From contig NZ_CP034348.1 in NCBI RefSeq assembly GCF_009762325.1, positions 192,501-256,500 of the forward strand: a DNA stretch of 64,000 nucleotides. Reading direction: 5' to 3'. Shown here one piece after another: positions 1 to 10,508 of the stretch. Made by a program: the position numbers and the translations under genes. The notes beneath the pieces were generated by a model. That model ran no database searches and was not told the origin of the DNA. It was given only the letters and a program-made list of their open reading frames with translations. How positions within the stretch are numbered: the first letter of the stretch is position 1; the number at the start of each line of letters is the position of its first letter. Origin of the DNA: Roseovarius faecimaris. GTDB taxonomy: Bacteria; Pseudomonadota; Alphaproteobacteria; Rhodobacterales; Rhodobacteraceae.

Positions 1-1942
<1,942 letters not shown>

Positions 1943-1963
1943 AGTAGAAGCGAGATTTATCGC

Positions 1964-1993
1964 GGTGCGTGAAATCACGCACGCACCCTACGG
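1964..1993. repeat. Dispersed palindrome GGTGCGTGAAATCACGCACC, copy 1
   Basis: This palindromic element lies in the 23S-5S spacer. It matches a second copy at 31634-31659 except that the 3' arm here carries an extra ACGC (a tandem duplication of four bases). The core GTGCG-TGAAATCA-CGCAC is self-complementary and would form a hairpin in RNA. It looks like a small dispersed intergenic repeat rather than part of either rRNA. Confidence 0.7.
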
Positions 1994-2049
1994 ACAAAAG
2001 CATACACACCAACATGCGTGTTTGACTTGGATTTCAGAGGTTTTTCTTG

Positions 2050-2165
2050 GTTTGGTGGTCATAGCGAGAGCAAAACACCCGGTCCCATCCCGAACCCGGC
2101 CGTTAAGTGCCTTAGCGCCGATGGTACTGCGTCTCAAGACGTGGGAGAGTAGGTCACTGCCAAAC
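2050..2165 (+). rRNA. rrf: 5S ribosomal RNA
   Basis: 5S rRNA of about 116 nt. The terminal stem pairs GTTTGGTGG with CCAAAC near 2160. The conserved CCCGATCC-like loop reads CCCGGTCCCATCCCGAACCC, and GGGAGAGTAGGTCACTGCC closes the 3' half. It is co-linear with the 23S gene. The initiator tRNA that often follows 5S in Rhodobacterales rrn operons is not found before the next gene. Confidence 0.95.
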
Positions 2166-2260
2166 CTAGTAAAACCTCTGAGATGTATCTCTCTTACGAT
2201 TTCTTCCCCAAACCAGCATCCTGACGCAAACGAGAGACGATGTCGCGTTTGAGCCTTTCG

Positions 2261-2284
2261 TCCGCGACGCATCGAAGTCGCGGA
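2261..2284 (+). terminator. Hairpin downstream of the rRNA operon
   Basis: A perfect 8-bp inverted repeat, TCCGCGAC and GTCGCGGA with an 8-nt loop, lies about 95 bases after 5S. No U-run follows, so it is only a possible rRNA operon terminator or processing signal. Confidence 0.3.
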
Positions 2285-2345
2285 TCAGCGCGACGTTTCA
2301 CGTGCTCGGCCCTTTGTTGTAGCAAAGCGGCATTGGGGCGCGAGG

Positions 2346-3335
2346 ATGAGCACTATTCCGACATCGGCGGATGACGCCCAACAGAACCGTCCGCTTGCGG
2401 GGATCCTGTTTCTGGTCCTGGCCTGCACGGTCTTTCCCGTTCAGGATGTGATCATCAAAAGCCTGAGTGACACCTTTGCAGTGCATCAGATCGTCTTTCT
2501 GCGCGGTGTCTTTGCCCTACCCCTGGTGGCGGTCATCGCGCATTTCGACGGGGGGTTGCGCCCGTTTCGGATTGGTCCGTTTTTTCTACAGATGGCGCGG
2601 GTAACATCGGCGTTCAGCTCTTACCTTTTTTATTACATGGCCTTGGCTACGCTCGGCATGGCCGAAACCGCATCCATCACCTTTTCAACTCCGATCTTCG
2701 TGACCGTCTTTGCCATGTTCTTTCTTGGTGAAAAAATCGGTGCTTTTCGTTGGTTCGCCGTGATCTTGGGTCTCACCGGGGTTGTGGTGATCGTACAGCC
2801 CGGGGCGGGGGTGTTCGATCCCGCGGCTGTCTTGGCATTGCTGGCGGCTGTTACCTACGCCATGTCTCTGATCCTGACACGCAAGATCGGCAACAGGGCC
2901 AAGGGTGGCTCGATGACGCTCTTCACCCTCTTTGTCTTTGTGATCTATGGAGGTTTGCTCGGACTGCTCTTCAGCAATGTCGAAGGCAGCTCGCCGCATC
3001 CCAGCTTTGCATTTCTCTATCGCGCCTGGATATGGCCGGAGCTATGGCATTGGTTTCTCTTTGCCGGACTTGGCTGTATCGCTGCCATCGGCTTCTTTTC
3101 ACTCGCTCAGGCCTACCGGTTGGCCGAAGCGTCGGTGGTGACGCCTTTCGAATACACTTATCTGCCCTGGGCGATCCTCTGGGGGTTTCTTATCTTCGGC
3201 ACCCTGCCCGACATGAACACATGGATCGGTCTCGTGATGATCGTCGGAGCTGGCCTGTTGATCGTTTTCCGCGAGGCCTCAAAAGGTCGGAAACTGGTTG
3301 TTAGGCGCGGTCTTGGTATCATGCGGCAGCGGTAG
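2346..3335 (+). CDS. EamA/DMT family inner-membrane transporter
   Basis: Predicted drug/metabolite transporter superfamily permease of 329 residues. It has about ten hydrophobic segments arranged as two EamA repeats, roughly residues 15-150 and 160-310. The pattern of short basic loops and the phrase LGEKIGAFRW after the fourth or fifth helix are typical of the second half of an EamA unit. The family exports or imports small metabolites such as amino acids, and the substrate cannot be read from sequence. It is the first gene after the rRNA operon and is convergent with parE. The ATG is preceded by a weak GAGG. The length is normal for the family. Confidence 0.88.
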   Translation: MSTIPTSADDAQQNRPLAGILFLVLACTVFPVQDVIIKSLSDTFAVHQIVFLRGVFALPLVAVIAHFDGGLRPFRIGPFFLQMARVTSAFSSYLFYYMALATLGMAETASITFSTPIFVTVFAMFFLGEKIGAFRWFAVILGLTGVVVIVQPGAGVFDPAAVLALLAAVTYAMSLILTRKIGNRAKGGSMTLFTLFVFVIYGGLLGLLFSNVEGSSPHPSFAFLYRAWIWPELWHWFLFAGLGCIAAIGFFSLAQAYRLAEASVVTPFEYTYLPWAILWGFLIFGTLPDMNTWIGLVMIVGAGLLIVFREASKGRKLVVRRGLGIMRQR

Positions 3336-3376
3336 CTGCTTATCTCAGTCATCAGCCTGTCACACCCCCGTCGGCA

Positions 3377-5335
3377 TCAAACGTCCAATTCCTCCACAAA
3401 CCGCGCGTTCTCCTGGATGTACTGAAACCGCAGTTCCGGCTTTTTGCCCATCAGCCGTTCCACCAGATCGCCGGTTTCCCCCGGTTCGTCCTCGTCAATC
3501 GTCACCCGGATCAGCTTACGCGTGGCCGGGTCCATCGTGGTTTCCTTAAGGTCTTTCGCGTCCATCTCACCCAGCCCCTTGAAGCGGGACACGTCAATTT
3601 TTCCCTTTCCGCCCAGACCCTTGGCCAACCATTCGTCGCGCTCGACCTCATCGAGGCAATACTGCCGTTTCGCCCCTTGCGTCAGTCGGAACAGCGGCGG
3701 ACAGGCGAGGTACAGATGCCCCGCATCAATCATCGGGCGCATTTGGGTAAAGAAGAACGTCATGAGAAGCGAGGCGATATGCGCCCCGTCGACATCGGCG
3801 TCGGTCATGATGATGACCTTGTCATAGCGCAGATCGTTGAGGTTGAACCGCGTGCCCAACCCCACGCCGAGCGCCTGTGTCAGATCGCTGATTTCTGCGT
3901 TCGAGCCAAGCTTGGACGACGCCGCACCCAGCACATTGAGGATCTTGCCGCGCAAAGGCAAAAGCGCCTGTGTCTTGCGGTCCCGCGCCATCTTGGCCGA
4001 TCCGCCCGCACTATCGCCCTCTACGATGAAAAGTTCGGTCCCCTCGCGGGTCGCCGCAGAACAATCCACCAGCTTACCCGGAAGGCGCAGCTTTTTCGTG
4101 GCCGTCTTGCGCTGGGTCTCTTTCTCCTGCTTGCGGCGCAGACGCTCTTCGGCGCGCAGCACCAGAAAATCAAGGATCGCCCCGGCGGATTTGGTGTCGG
4201 ACGCAAGCCAGTTGTCGAAATGATCTCGAACCGCATTCTCGACCAGTCTCTGTGCCTCTGTCGTGGCCAGGCGGTCCTTGGTCTGGCCGACAAACTCAGG
4301 CTCACGGATGAAACAGGACACAAGGGCACAGCCCCCGGTGATCAGATCGTCGCGGGTGATCTGCGCGGCTTTGCGGTTGTTCACCAGTTCTCCATACCCT
4401 TTGATCCCTTTCAGGACCGCCGCCCAGAACCCGGCCACATGCGTGCCGCCTTCGGGGGTGGGGACGGTGTTACAATAGCTTTGCAGGAACCCGTCGCGCG
4501 ATGGGGTCCAGTTGATCGCCCATTCCACTTTGCCGGGCGTGCCGAAGCGCTCCTGAAAATCGACCGTGCCGGCAAAAGGTTCATCCGCATAGGTTGAGGC
4601 GGTGCCAAGCGTTTCCTTGAGATAGTCACTCAGCCCGCCAGGGAAGTGGAACGTAGCCTCAACCGGGGTCTCGCCATCATCGATCTCGGACTTCCAGCGG
4701 ATTTCCACACCCGAAAACAGATAGGCCTTGGAGCGGATCGACTTGAAAAGCCGCGCGGGTTTGAAACGGTGATGCCCGAAAATCTGTTCGTCGGCATGAA
4801 AGGTAACCGTGGTGCCGCGCCGGTTGGGGGCCGCGCCAATCTCCTGCAGCGGGCCGAGAGGGATGCCGCGGGAAAACCGCTGCTCATAAAGCTTCCGGTC
4901 GCGCGCGACCTGCACGACCATGCTGTCCGAGAGCGCGTTGACCACCGAGGCCCCGACGCCATGCAGACCGCCGGACGTCTGATAAGCCTTGCCCGAAAAT
5001 TTGCCCCCTGCATGCAGGGTGCACAGGATCACCTCCAGCGCGGATTTATCGGGAAACTTGGGATGCGGATCAATTGGAATGCCACGCCCGTTGTCGCGGA
5101 TGGTGATCGCATAATCGGCGTGCAGTTCCACCTCGATCCGATTGGCATGGCCCGCAACGGCCTCGTCCATGGAGTTGTCCAGAACCTCGGCCACAAGGTG
5201 ATGCAGCGCGCGCTCGTCGGTGCCGCCGATATACATGCCCGGGCGTTTGCGGACGGGCTCCAGCCCTTCCAGGACTTCGATTGAGGAGGCGTCGTAGTCG
5301 CCAGTCGCCTCTTGGGCTGTGAGGAGATCGTTCAT
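3377..5335 (-). CDS. parE: DNA topoisomerase IV subunit B
   Basis: ATPase subunit of topoisomerase IV, which decatenates daughter chromosomes together with ParC. The GHKL ATPase motifs are E50 and N54 (EVLDNSMDEA), DNGRGIP at 81-87 and GGLHGVGAS at 122-130. The C-terminal TOPRIM domain shows EGDSAGG starting at E439 and DADVDG at 512-517, the metal-binding acids. At 652 residues it has ParE rather than GyrB length: the extra insertion found in many proteobacterial GyrB proteins (about 800 residues) is absent. It is transcribed alone and is divergent from the lipoprotein gene at 5460. A GyrB paralogue should exist elsewhere. Confidence 0.95.
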   Translation of the reverse strand: MNDLLTAQEATGDYDASSIEVLEGLEPVRKRPGMYIGGTDERALHHLVAEVLDNSMDEAVAGHANRIEVELHADYAITIRDNGRGIPIDPHPKFPDKSALEVILCTLHAGGKFSGKAYQTSGGLHGVGASVVNALSDSMVVQVARDRKLYEQRFSRGIPLGPLQEIGAAPNRRGTTVTFHADEQIFGHHRFKPARLFKSIRSKAYLFSGVEIRWKSEIDDGETPVEATFHFPGGLSDYLKETLGTASTYADEPFAGTVDFQERFGTPGKVEWAINWTPSRDGFLQSYCNTVPTPEGGTHVAGFWAAVLKGIKGYGELVNNRKAAQITRDDLITGGCALVSCFIREPEFVGQTKDRLATTEAQRLVENAVRDHFDNWLASDTKSAGAILDFLVLRAEERLRRKQEKETQRKTATKKLRLPGKLVDCSAATREGTELFIVEGDSAGGSAKMARDRKTQALLPLRGKILNVLGAASSKLGSNAEISDLTQALGVGLGTRFNLNDLRYDKVIIMTDADVDGAHIASLLMTFFFTQMRPMIDAGHLYLACPPLFRLTQGAKRQYCLDEVERDEWLAKGLGGKGKIDVSRFKGLGEMDAKDLKETTMDPATRKLIRVTIDEDEPGETGDLVERLMGKKPELRFQYIQENARFVEELDV

Positions 5336-5459
5336 ACCGCTGCTCTTTTTTCTTTGATTGGCTGTATTATGGCAGCGTCGGTCCTGCGGATAAAGACCAA
5401 AGCGTATGTGCGCATTATTCCTCTCGCTTGCCGTGAATCGCGCTGATATGATTTCACCG

Positions 5460-6134
5460 ATGCGCGTGGTTCTTCTTTTCTCCCTTCTGTTTGTCGTGTC
5501 CTGCGGGCGACCTCTGACCGAGGCGGAGAAAGCGTTTGCGACGGATATTCACGGGCAAAGCCTGGCCCCCGAGCGTGTGCGCTTCGTTAATGGGGCTCTG
5601 GTGGGTTCGGTCACGTATCAACGGCAGAAACGCCCGCGTCTGGCCTGCCGCGAGCGCATATTCCCTGAACCGACGTCGGACCTGGTGACCGTCGGACCCG
5701 CTGCAGTCGCGCTGCACAATCGGGTCTTTTACACCAAGCCGTTTTACCTTGAGGATTACATGGAGAACTACCCGCAAGAGATAGACCTCTATGCGGCCAT
5801 GATCTTTGCCCACGAGATCACCCATGTCTGGCAATGGCAGAACCGGCGCAGCACGGGCTACTCCCCGCTGCGCGCGGGGAATGAACATCTGGTCAGCGAC
5901 GATCCGTATCTTTTCGATATCACGACTGAGACGTCGTTTCTTGAATACGGATTTGAGCAACAGGCTGGAATCGTGGAAGAATATGTCTGCTGTGCCACGT
6001 TGGACCCGGACGCTCCGCGCACAAAGCGGCTGGAGAAACTCTTGCGGGGGGCCTTCCCGATGGGGCGCCTTGCCATGCCCAAGAAGGTGACCCTCCCATG
6101 GGACGAGGCAGAAACCAAGGGCATCTGCCGCTAG
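5460..6134 (+). CDS. Putative lipoprotein with a metalloprotease-like HExxH motif
   Basis: Predicted exported lipoprotein of 224 residues. A short hydrophobic signal ends in a lipobox-like VVSC about 14 residues from the chosen start. I chose the internal ATG (MRVVLLF) over the earlier in-frame ATG at 5406 because it places the signal peptide at the N-terminus. The central segment FAHEITHVWQWQ contains HExxH, the zinc-binding signature of many metallopeptidases, and a glutamate-rich stretch (TETSFLEYGFEQQ) follows that could supply a third ligand. It resembles uncharacterised DUF4157- or M48-like lipoproteins of Rhodobacterales, but no catalytic role is proven. Confidence 0.75.
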   Translation: MRVVLLFSLLFVVSCGRPLTEAEKAFATDIHGQSLAPERVRFVNGALVGSVTYQRQKRPRLACRERIFPEPTSDLVTVGPAAVALHNRVFYTKPFYLEDYMENYPQEIDLYAAMIFAHEITHVWQWQNRRSTGYSPLRAGNEHLVSDDPYLFDITTETSFLEYGFEQQAGIVEEYVCCATLDPDAPRTKRLEKLLRGAFPMGRLAMPKKVTLPWDEAETKGICR

Positions 6135-6146
6135 AGGCAATCTGCG

Positions 6147-6245
6147 TTAATTGGCCCCTTCGTAATCGTTGACATTGGGGGGCGTGCAGCCCGCAACACT
6201 GCCCAAACTCAGCACAACCACCAGTGCAATCCTGACATATGCCAT
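6147..6245 (-). CDS. Very small lipoprotein (32 residues)
   Basis: A short open frame encodes a basic start, a run of about ten hydrophobic residues (IALVVVLSLGSV), a lipobox VAGC with the cysteine at residue 20, and a 12-residue tail ending in EGAN. The start is supported by AAGGAG ending about seven bases upstream. Such entericidin-like small lipoproteins are common but are often missed by gene callers. It is convergent with the HExxH lipoprotein gene. The function is unknown. Confidence 0.7.
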   Translation of the reverse strand: MAYVRIALVVVLSLGSVAGCTPPNVNDYEGAN

Positions 6246-6366
6246 AGAGCTTCTCCTTCTCAATGCGTGGCGCTGTCTGCAAATGTCTCGATAACAAGTG
6301 TATCACAGTTTCTTGGGCGGCGGTAATTTCCTTGCCGCGCCATGGCCTGCTCCCCTAGGATTGGAC

Positions 6367-7113
6367 ATGGGGTTCATCATCGATAACCAACTGATTTTCC
6401 TTACGCTGTTCTTCTTTGCGGGCTGCGTTGGAACGGCGGTTTTGCTGCGCCGACGGGCGGGACATCGCGCCTGGCTCATCGCTGATCTGATTTGGGTGGT
6501 TCTTGGAGGACTTGGCGCTCTCGGGGCTGTGCTCGCGGGTGTTTACAAAGCCGATAGCGGTCAGATCAACCGCCAGATCGACGTAGCCTATGCCGCCAGT
6601 GCCGCCTTTGACCGCGATGCGGCGCGATTTCGGTTGAGCTATTGCGAAGCCCCTCTGAGCGATCAAATCGTGATCTTGTGCGACAAGGCCGATTTTCTGG
6701 CGGCGTCCACCGCCGAGAACGCCGATTTGCCGCTTTTCATCGCGATCACCGGAGATGTGAGCCCTTTAAGCAGCCTGCGCCTCTTTGGAGGGGGCGAGGC
6801 GGCGCAGGAAATGATGAAAATGGCTGATGCCTTCGATCCCGAGCAGTTTCTGGTGTTCACCGCGCGCAATGAGGAAACGGACAAAGCGCTTCAAGAGATC
6901 CGGTCGGATCATCCTCAGATAGCGGCCGATTTCAACATATTGGCGTCGAGTTACGAAGCTCTGATCGCACAGGTGGCCAAGCTTAAAGACGAGTGGGAGT
7001 TTCTTCAGGCGAATGCCTATATCCTGCTCATTCAGATCATCGCACTTTGCCTGGTGAGCTTTGCCGCCCCGTTCCGGCTTGGCAAATCGGTTGTGGATAT
7101 CAGGGACCGCTGA
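6367..7113 (+). CDS. Uncharacterised inner-membrane protein
   Basis: Not recognised as a named family. The 248-residue product begins with two transmembrane segments (about residues 8-25 and 38-62). A soluble, acidic, mostly helical middle part of about 150 residues follows, then a third hydrophobic segment (YILLIQIIALCLVSFAAPF) near the C-terminus. Two cysteines, in SYCEAPL and ILCDKAD, may form a disulfide if the middle domain is periplasmic. I preferred the ATG after TAGGA over an earlier in-frame ATG at 6298, because the earlier start adds an unlikely proline- and tryptophan-rich leader. It is convergent with the cytochrome gene downstream. Confidence 0.65.
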   Translation: MGFIIDNQLIFLTLFFFAGCVGTAVLLRRRAGHRAWLIADLIWVVLGGLGALGAVLAGVYKADSGQINRQIDVAYAASAAFDRDAARFRLSYCEAPLSDQIVILCDKADFLAASTAENADLPLFIAITGDVSPLSSLRLFGGGEAAQEMMKMADAFDPEQFLVFTARNEETDKALQEIRSDHPQIAADFNILASSYEALIAQVAKLKDEWEFLQANAYILLIQIIALCLVSFAAPFRLGKSVVDIRDR

Positions 7114-7116
7114 GAC

Positions 7117-7521
7117 TTACTCCTGAATGCTCTCCAGATAGGCAAGCAGGGCCGCCAGGGGGCGCGGTGTCGGGGTGAGTACGCCGTCGCCCACATCCAG
7201 CGGAATCGTGTCCCCCTCCAGCAGAAGGCCGAACTCGGGCATTTCCTGTCCGGGCAGGCCGGTCCGGTCATATCCGTCGATGACAGACAAGACCCGTGCC
7301 CTTGGAAAGCTTCCGTCTTGAGACAATTGCGTCAGGTCTGACGGCGCGGGGTCAAGCGATGCTGCCCAAGGGCCATCGCCCTTTCCCGATGTGCCATGAC
7401 ACTGCACGCAATTCTCGGCAAAAAGCCGTGCGCCTTCGGGGGCTTCAGGCATGGATGTTTCCGTGCAGGCTATCGCCACAAGGCCAAAGCCAGCCAAAAG
7501 GGCAAAGGGGGTTCGGGTCAT
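7117..7521 (-). CDS. Class I c-type cytochrome, lipoprotein-like
   Basis: Small monohaem cytochrome c of 134 residues. The N-terminal signal ends in AIAC (C19), a lipobox-like site, so the protein is probably membrane-tethered in the periplasm. Haem is attached at CVQCH (38-42), and M94 in QEMPEFG is the likely sixth ligand. The C-terminal helix LAALLAYLESIQE is typical of class I cytochromes. The spacing between haem site and methionine fits a cytochrome with a short insertion. It lies downstream of lysS on the same strand with about 77 bases between them, so co-transcription is possible but not obvious. The redox partner is unknown. Confidence 0.85.
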   Translation of the reverse strand: MTRTPFALLAGFGLVAIACTETSMPEAPEGARLFAENCVQCHGTSGKGDGPWAASLDPAPSDLTQLSQDGSFPRARVLSVIDGYDRTGLPGQEMPEFGLLLEGDTIPLDVGDGVLTPTPRPLAALLAYLESIQE

Positions 7522-7598
7522 GCGCGCGCCTCCGGGATTTTCTCCAAGGGTAAATCCATCGCCGCACCCGGCGCAACCGGGAAACCGATTTGAGCTGT

Positions 7599-9173
7599 TC
7601 AGGCCAGCTTGCCCGCCAATGCGTCATCGATGAGTTGCACGGTTTCCTTCACGCCATAAAGCGCGATGAACCCACCAAAGCGCGGGCCCTGGCTGGCCCC
7701 CAGAAGCACCTCGTACAGGGCCTTGAACCAATCCCGCAACGGATCGAACCGGTCGCGCCCCACCGCATAAACGATGGATTGCAACGCTTCGTCATCGGCG
7801 GGTCCGTCATAACTGGCCAGCTCGCCGCGCAAGGCTTCCAGTGCCTCGCGCTCGGCATCCGTCGGTGCGCGATAGGCTTTGGTTGGCGCGACGAAATCCT
7901 CGTAATACTTCACCGCAAAGCCCGCGGCGGCATCCATGTCGGGGTTGGTCTCGGGGCTGGCGTCGGGCGCATAGCGCTGGATGAACCCCCAAAGCGTTTC
8001 CTTGTCATGGGCGTGACTGACCGACGCGAGGTTGAGCAGCATCGAGAAGGGCACAACCATATGGCTCTCGGGCACATCGCCGCCATGGATATGCCAGACC
8101 GGGTTGTTCACCTGCGCCTTGGCATCCTGCGTGGGGAAGGCGCGCAATTGCTGATGATACTCGTCCACCGCCTTCGGGATCACGTCAAAATGCATCCGCT
8201 TGGCGGTTTTCGGCTTTTGATACATGAAATAGCTGAGGCTTTCGGTCGCCGCATAGGTCAGCCATTCGTCGATGCTCACCCCGTTGCCGGAGGATTTTGA
8301 GATCTTCTGCCCGTTCTCGTCGAGGAAAAGCTCATAGGTGAAATGCTCGGGCGGGCGGTGGCCCAGCACCCGGCAGATACCGTCATAGATCGGCGTGTTG
8401 GTCGAGTGGTCCTTGCCATACATCTCGAAATCCACACCCAGCGCCGCCCAGCGGGCGCCGAAGTCGGGCTTCCATTGCAGTTTCACATGGCCGCCGGTCA
8501 CGGGCACGGTCCACTCCTTGCCATCCTCGTCGTCAAAGGTGATCGTGCCGTCCTTGGCGTTCACCTCTTTCATCGGCACATACAGAACCCGGCCCGTTTC
8601 GGGATGCATCGGCAGGAAGATCGAATAGGTCTGCTGACGCTCCTCCCGCAGGGATTTCAGCATGATCTTCATGATATCGTCATAGCGCTCGGCTGCGCGC
8701 AGAAGCACGTCGTCGAACTGACCCGACGCATAGAACTCTGTGGCCGAGATGAACTCATATTCAAAGCCGAACGTATCGAGGAACCGGCGCAGCATCGCAT
8801 TGTTGTGATGCCCGAAGCTTTCGAACTCCTCGAACGGGTCCGGCACCGAGGTGAGCGGCAGTTGCAGATAGGGCTTGAGTGCCTCTGGGTTGGGGACGTT
8901 GCCGGGCACCTTGCGCATCCCGTCAAGATCGTCCGAGAAACAGATCAGCTTGGTCGGGATGTCACTGATCAGCTCGAACGCGCGCTTGATCATCGTGGTG
9001 CGCGCCACCTCGCCGAATGTGCCGATATGCGGCAGGCCGGAGGGGCCATAGCCCGTCTCGAACAGCACGTAACCTTTCTCGGGCGGCGCTTTTTCGAACC
9101 GTTTGAGCACGCGGCGCGCCTCTTCAAAAGGCCAGGCTTTCGAGGTCAGGGCTGCGTCGCGAATATCGGACAT
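7599..9173 (-). CDS. lysS: Lysyl-tRNA synthetase, class I
   Basis: Charges tRNA-Lys with lysine in the cytoplasm. This is the class I form found in archaea and most alphaproteobacteria, not the class II enzyme of E. coli. The HIGH signature is PHIGT at 48-52 and the KMSKS signature is KISKS at 290-294. The product is 524 residues, normal for the family. The start is set at MSDIRDAA, preceded by GGAG at a good distance. The open frame extends 32 codons further upstream, but that extension looks non-coding and overlaps the divergent promoter region. Confidence 0.95.
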   Translation of the reverse strand: MSDIRDAALTSKAWPFEEARRVLKRFEKAPPEKGYVLFETGYGPSGLPHIGTFGEVARTTMIKRAFELISDIPTKLICFSDDLDGMRKVPGNVPNPEALKPYLQLPLTSVPDPFEEFESFGHHNNAMLRRFLDTFGFEYEFISATEFYASGQFDDVLLRAAERYDDIMKIMLKSLREERQQTYSIFLPMHPETGRVLYVPMKEVNAKDGTITFDDEDGKEWTVPVTGGHVKLQWKPDFGARWAALGVDFEMYGKDHSTNTPIYDGICRVLGHRPPEHFTYELFLDENGQKISKSSGNGVSIDEWLTYAATESLSYFMYQKPKTAKRMHFDVIPKAVDEYHQQLRAFPTQDAKAQVNNPVWHIHGGDVPESHMVVPFSMLLNLASVSHAHDKETLWGFIQRYAPDASPETNPDMDAAAGFAVKYYEDFVAPTKAYRAPTDAEREALEALRGELASYDGPADDEALQSIVYAVGRDRFDPLRDWFKALYEVLLGASQGPRFGGFIALYGVKETVQLIDDALAGKLA

Positions 9174-9290
9174 CGGGAGGTCTCCGGGTTGCGCCCCGGC
9201 ATTTGTCGCGCAGGGCTTCCGCTTCCTATTGCTCACGGGGGGCGCAGTCAATATTCTGCACCGCAACACGGCTTACCAAAAGGACGCAGC

Positions 9291-9716
9291 ATGACCGATC
9301 AGCAGCCCCACCCGCTCAGCCCGCAGGATTGCCTGGTGGCCGTGATGATCGCCGTGTCAGCCTCGGATGAGAACATTCGCACGGCCGAACTGGTCAAGAT
9401 CGAGGTTGCGGTGAACAATCTGCCGATTTTCGCAGATTATGACGTGGACCGGATGAATATGGCTGCCCAGACAGTGTTTGATCTTTTCGCGGTCGAAGAC
9501 GGGCTTGATGCGCTCTTTGGCCTCATTCGGGACAATCTGCCAGAGCATCTCTACGAAACGGCTTACGCTCTGGCATGCGACGTTGCCGCCGCCGATGGCA
9601 CTCTGCAAGAAACAGAACTGCGCCTGCTGGAAGAAATCCGTTACGAGTTGAACATCGATCGTCTGCATGCCGCGGCCATCGAACGTGGCGCTCGCGCACG
9701 GCACATCGCCGGATGA
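9291..9716 (+). CDS. TerB-like (tellurite-resistance family) protein
   Basis: Predicted 141-residue cytoplasmic all-helical protein. It contains the TerB-type acidic repeats ASDENIRTAELVKIE and ADGTLQETELRLLEEI, each an E/D-rich helix turn that in TerB binds metal. TerB family members are widespread and mostly of unknown role outside ter gene clusters, and no other ter genes are near. The start is the ATG after AGGACGCAGC. Its stop overlaps the start of the next gene (ATGA), so the two are probably translationally coupled. Confidence 0.75.
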   Translation: MTDQQPHPLSPQDCLVAVMIAVSASDENIRTAELVKIEVAVNNLPIFADYDVDRMNMAAQTVFDLFAVEDGLDALFGLIRDNLPEHLYETAYALACDVAAADGTLQETELRLLEEIRYELNIDRLHAAAIERGARARHIAG

Positions 9717-10132
9717 CCCGGCGTCTCCTGGCAGTTTTGACCCTGCTCGCGTCAGCGGGACATGGCCAGGCCGGGGAGGTGAATGTCCAGATTGATCTTT
9801 CAGATCAGCAGATGGTGGTCCAGGTCGACAGTGTCAAAAGCTATGTCTGGCCGGTCTCGACCGCCCGCCCGGGCAAGTGCACACCGGTGGGCACCTACAA
9901 GGTGCAGTCGATGAAACGGATGCATTATTCGACGCTCTACAACAACGCGCCGATGCCCTGGTCGATCTTCTTCCATGGCAATTACGCCATTCATGGCACC
10001 ACGCAGACCGATCAGCTTGGCAGCCCTGCCTCGGCGGGGTGTGTGCGTTTGCACCCCGAAAACGCGGAAACCCTTTTCAATCTGGTTCTTGAAAACGGGC
10101 GTGACCTTACGGTTATTGAGATAGCCGAATAA
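9713..10132 (+). CDS. L,D-transpeptidase (YkuD domain)
   Basis: Periplasmic enzyme family that forms 3-3 cross-links in peptidoglycan or attaches lipoproteins to it. The 139-residue product has an N-terminal signal ending near GQA (residue 20) and a single YkuD domain. The catalytic signature is present: H94 in the IHGT context and SAGCVRL with C110 as nucleophile. It is much shorter than LdtA-E proteins, being essentially the catalytic domain alone. It starts inside the stop codon of the TerB-like gene. Some family members act as amidases or hydrolases, so the exact reaction is not certain. Confidence 0.88.
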   Translation: MTRRLLAVLTLLASAGHGQAGEVNVQIDLSDQQMVVQVDSVKSYVWPVSTARPGKCTPVGTYKVQSMKRMHYSTLYNNAPMPWSIFFHGNYAIHGTTQTDQLGSPASAGCVRLHPENAETLFNLVLENGRDLTVIEIAE

Positions 10133-10235
10133 CCGGGCTGCTATCACCGGATACCGCGGCGGCGCAATTTCCTAGTTTCCATCCGCTGAGAATCCCTTAC
10201 AAATTGGAGCCGCAGAAAAAGGGGAGGGCGGTGAT

Positions 10236-10472
10236 ATGCGCTGCGTTTTCGTCAATATCAGATGCAAGCCGGGCACGTCCTACAAGGTGGCCGAGGAAAT
10301 CGCGCTGCGGGAGATTCACTCCGAGCTTTATTCGGTCTCCGGCCCTTTCGATCTTTTGCTAAAGCTTTACATTCCTGCCGATGCAGATGTGGGTCATTTC
10401 ATCAATGAGAACGTGGCCACGATCGATGGGATAGAACGAACCGAGACGACGCTGACTTTCAAAGCTTTCTGA
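10236..10472 (+). CDS. Lrp/AsnC ligand-binding (RAM) domain protein without a DNA-binding domain
   Basis: A 78-residue protein consisting only of the regulation-of-amino-acid-metabolism (RAM) fold, as seen in the C-terminal half of Lrp/AsnC regulators. It reads MRCVFVNIRCKPGTSYKVAE at the start, followed by SVSGPFDLLLKLYIP. There is no helix-turn-helix. Stand-alone RAM proteins bind amino acids and may act as sensors or partners of full-length Lrp proteins. It lies 30 bases upstream of a branched-chain amino acid ABC operon, in the same direction, preceded by GGGGAGGG. That context suggests a sensor or accessory role in amino acid uptake; this is inferred. Confidence 0.8.
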   Translation: MRCVFVNIRCKPGTSYKVAEEIALREIHSELYSVSGPFDLLLKLYIPADADVGHFINENVATIDGIERTETTLTFKAF

Positions 10473-10508
10473 GGCCAGCCAAAACGACAAAAACCTAGGG
10501 AGATGACG

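Noticed and set aside
2166..2345. tRNA-fMet expected after 5S
   Set aside because: No cloverleaf or CAT anticodon arm is found. The initiator tRNA is instead at 15120-15196.
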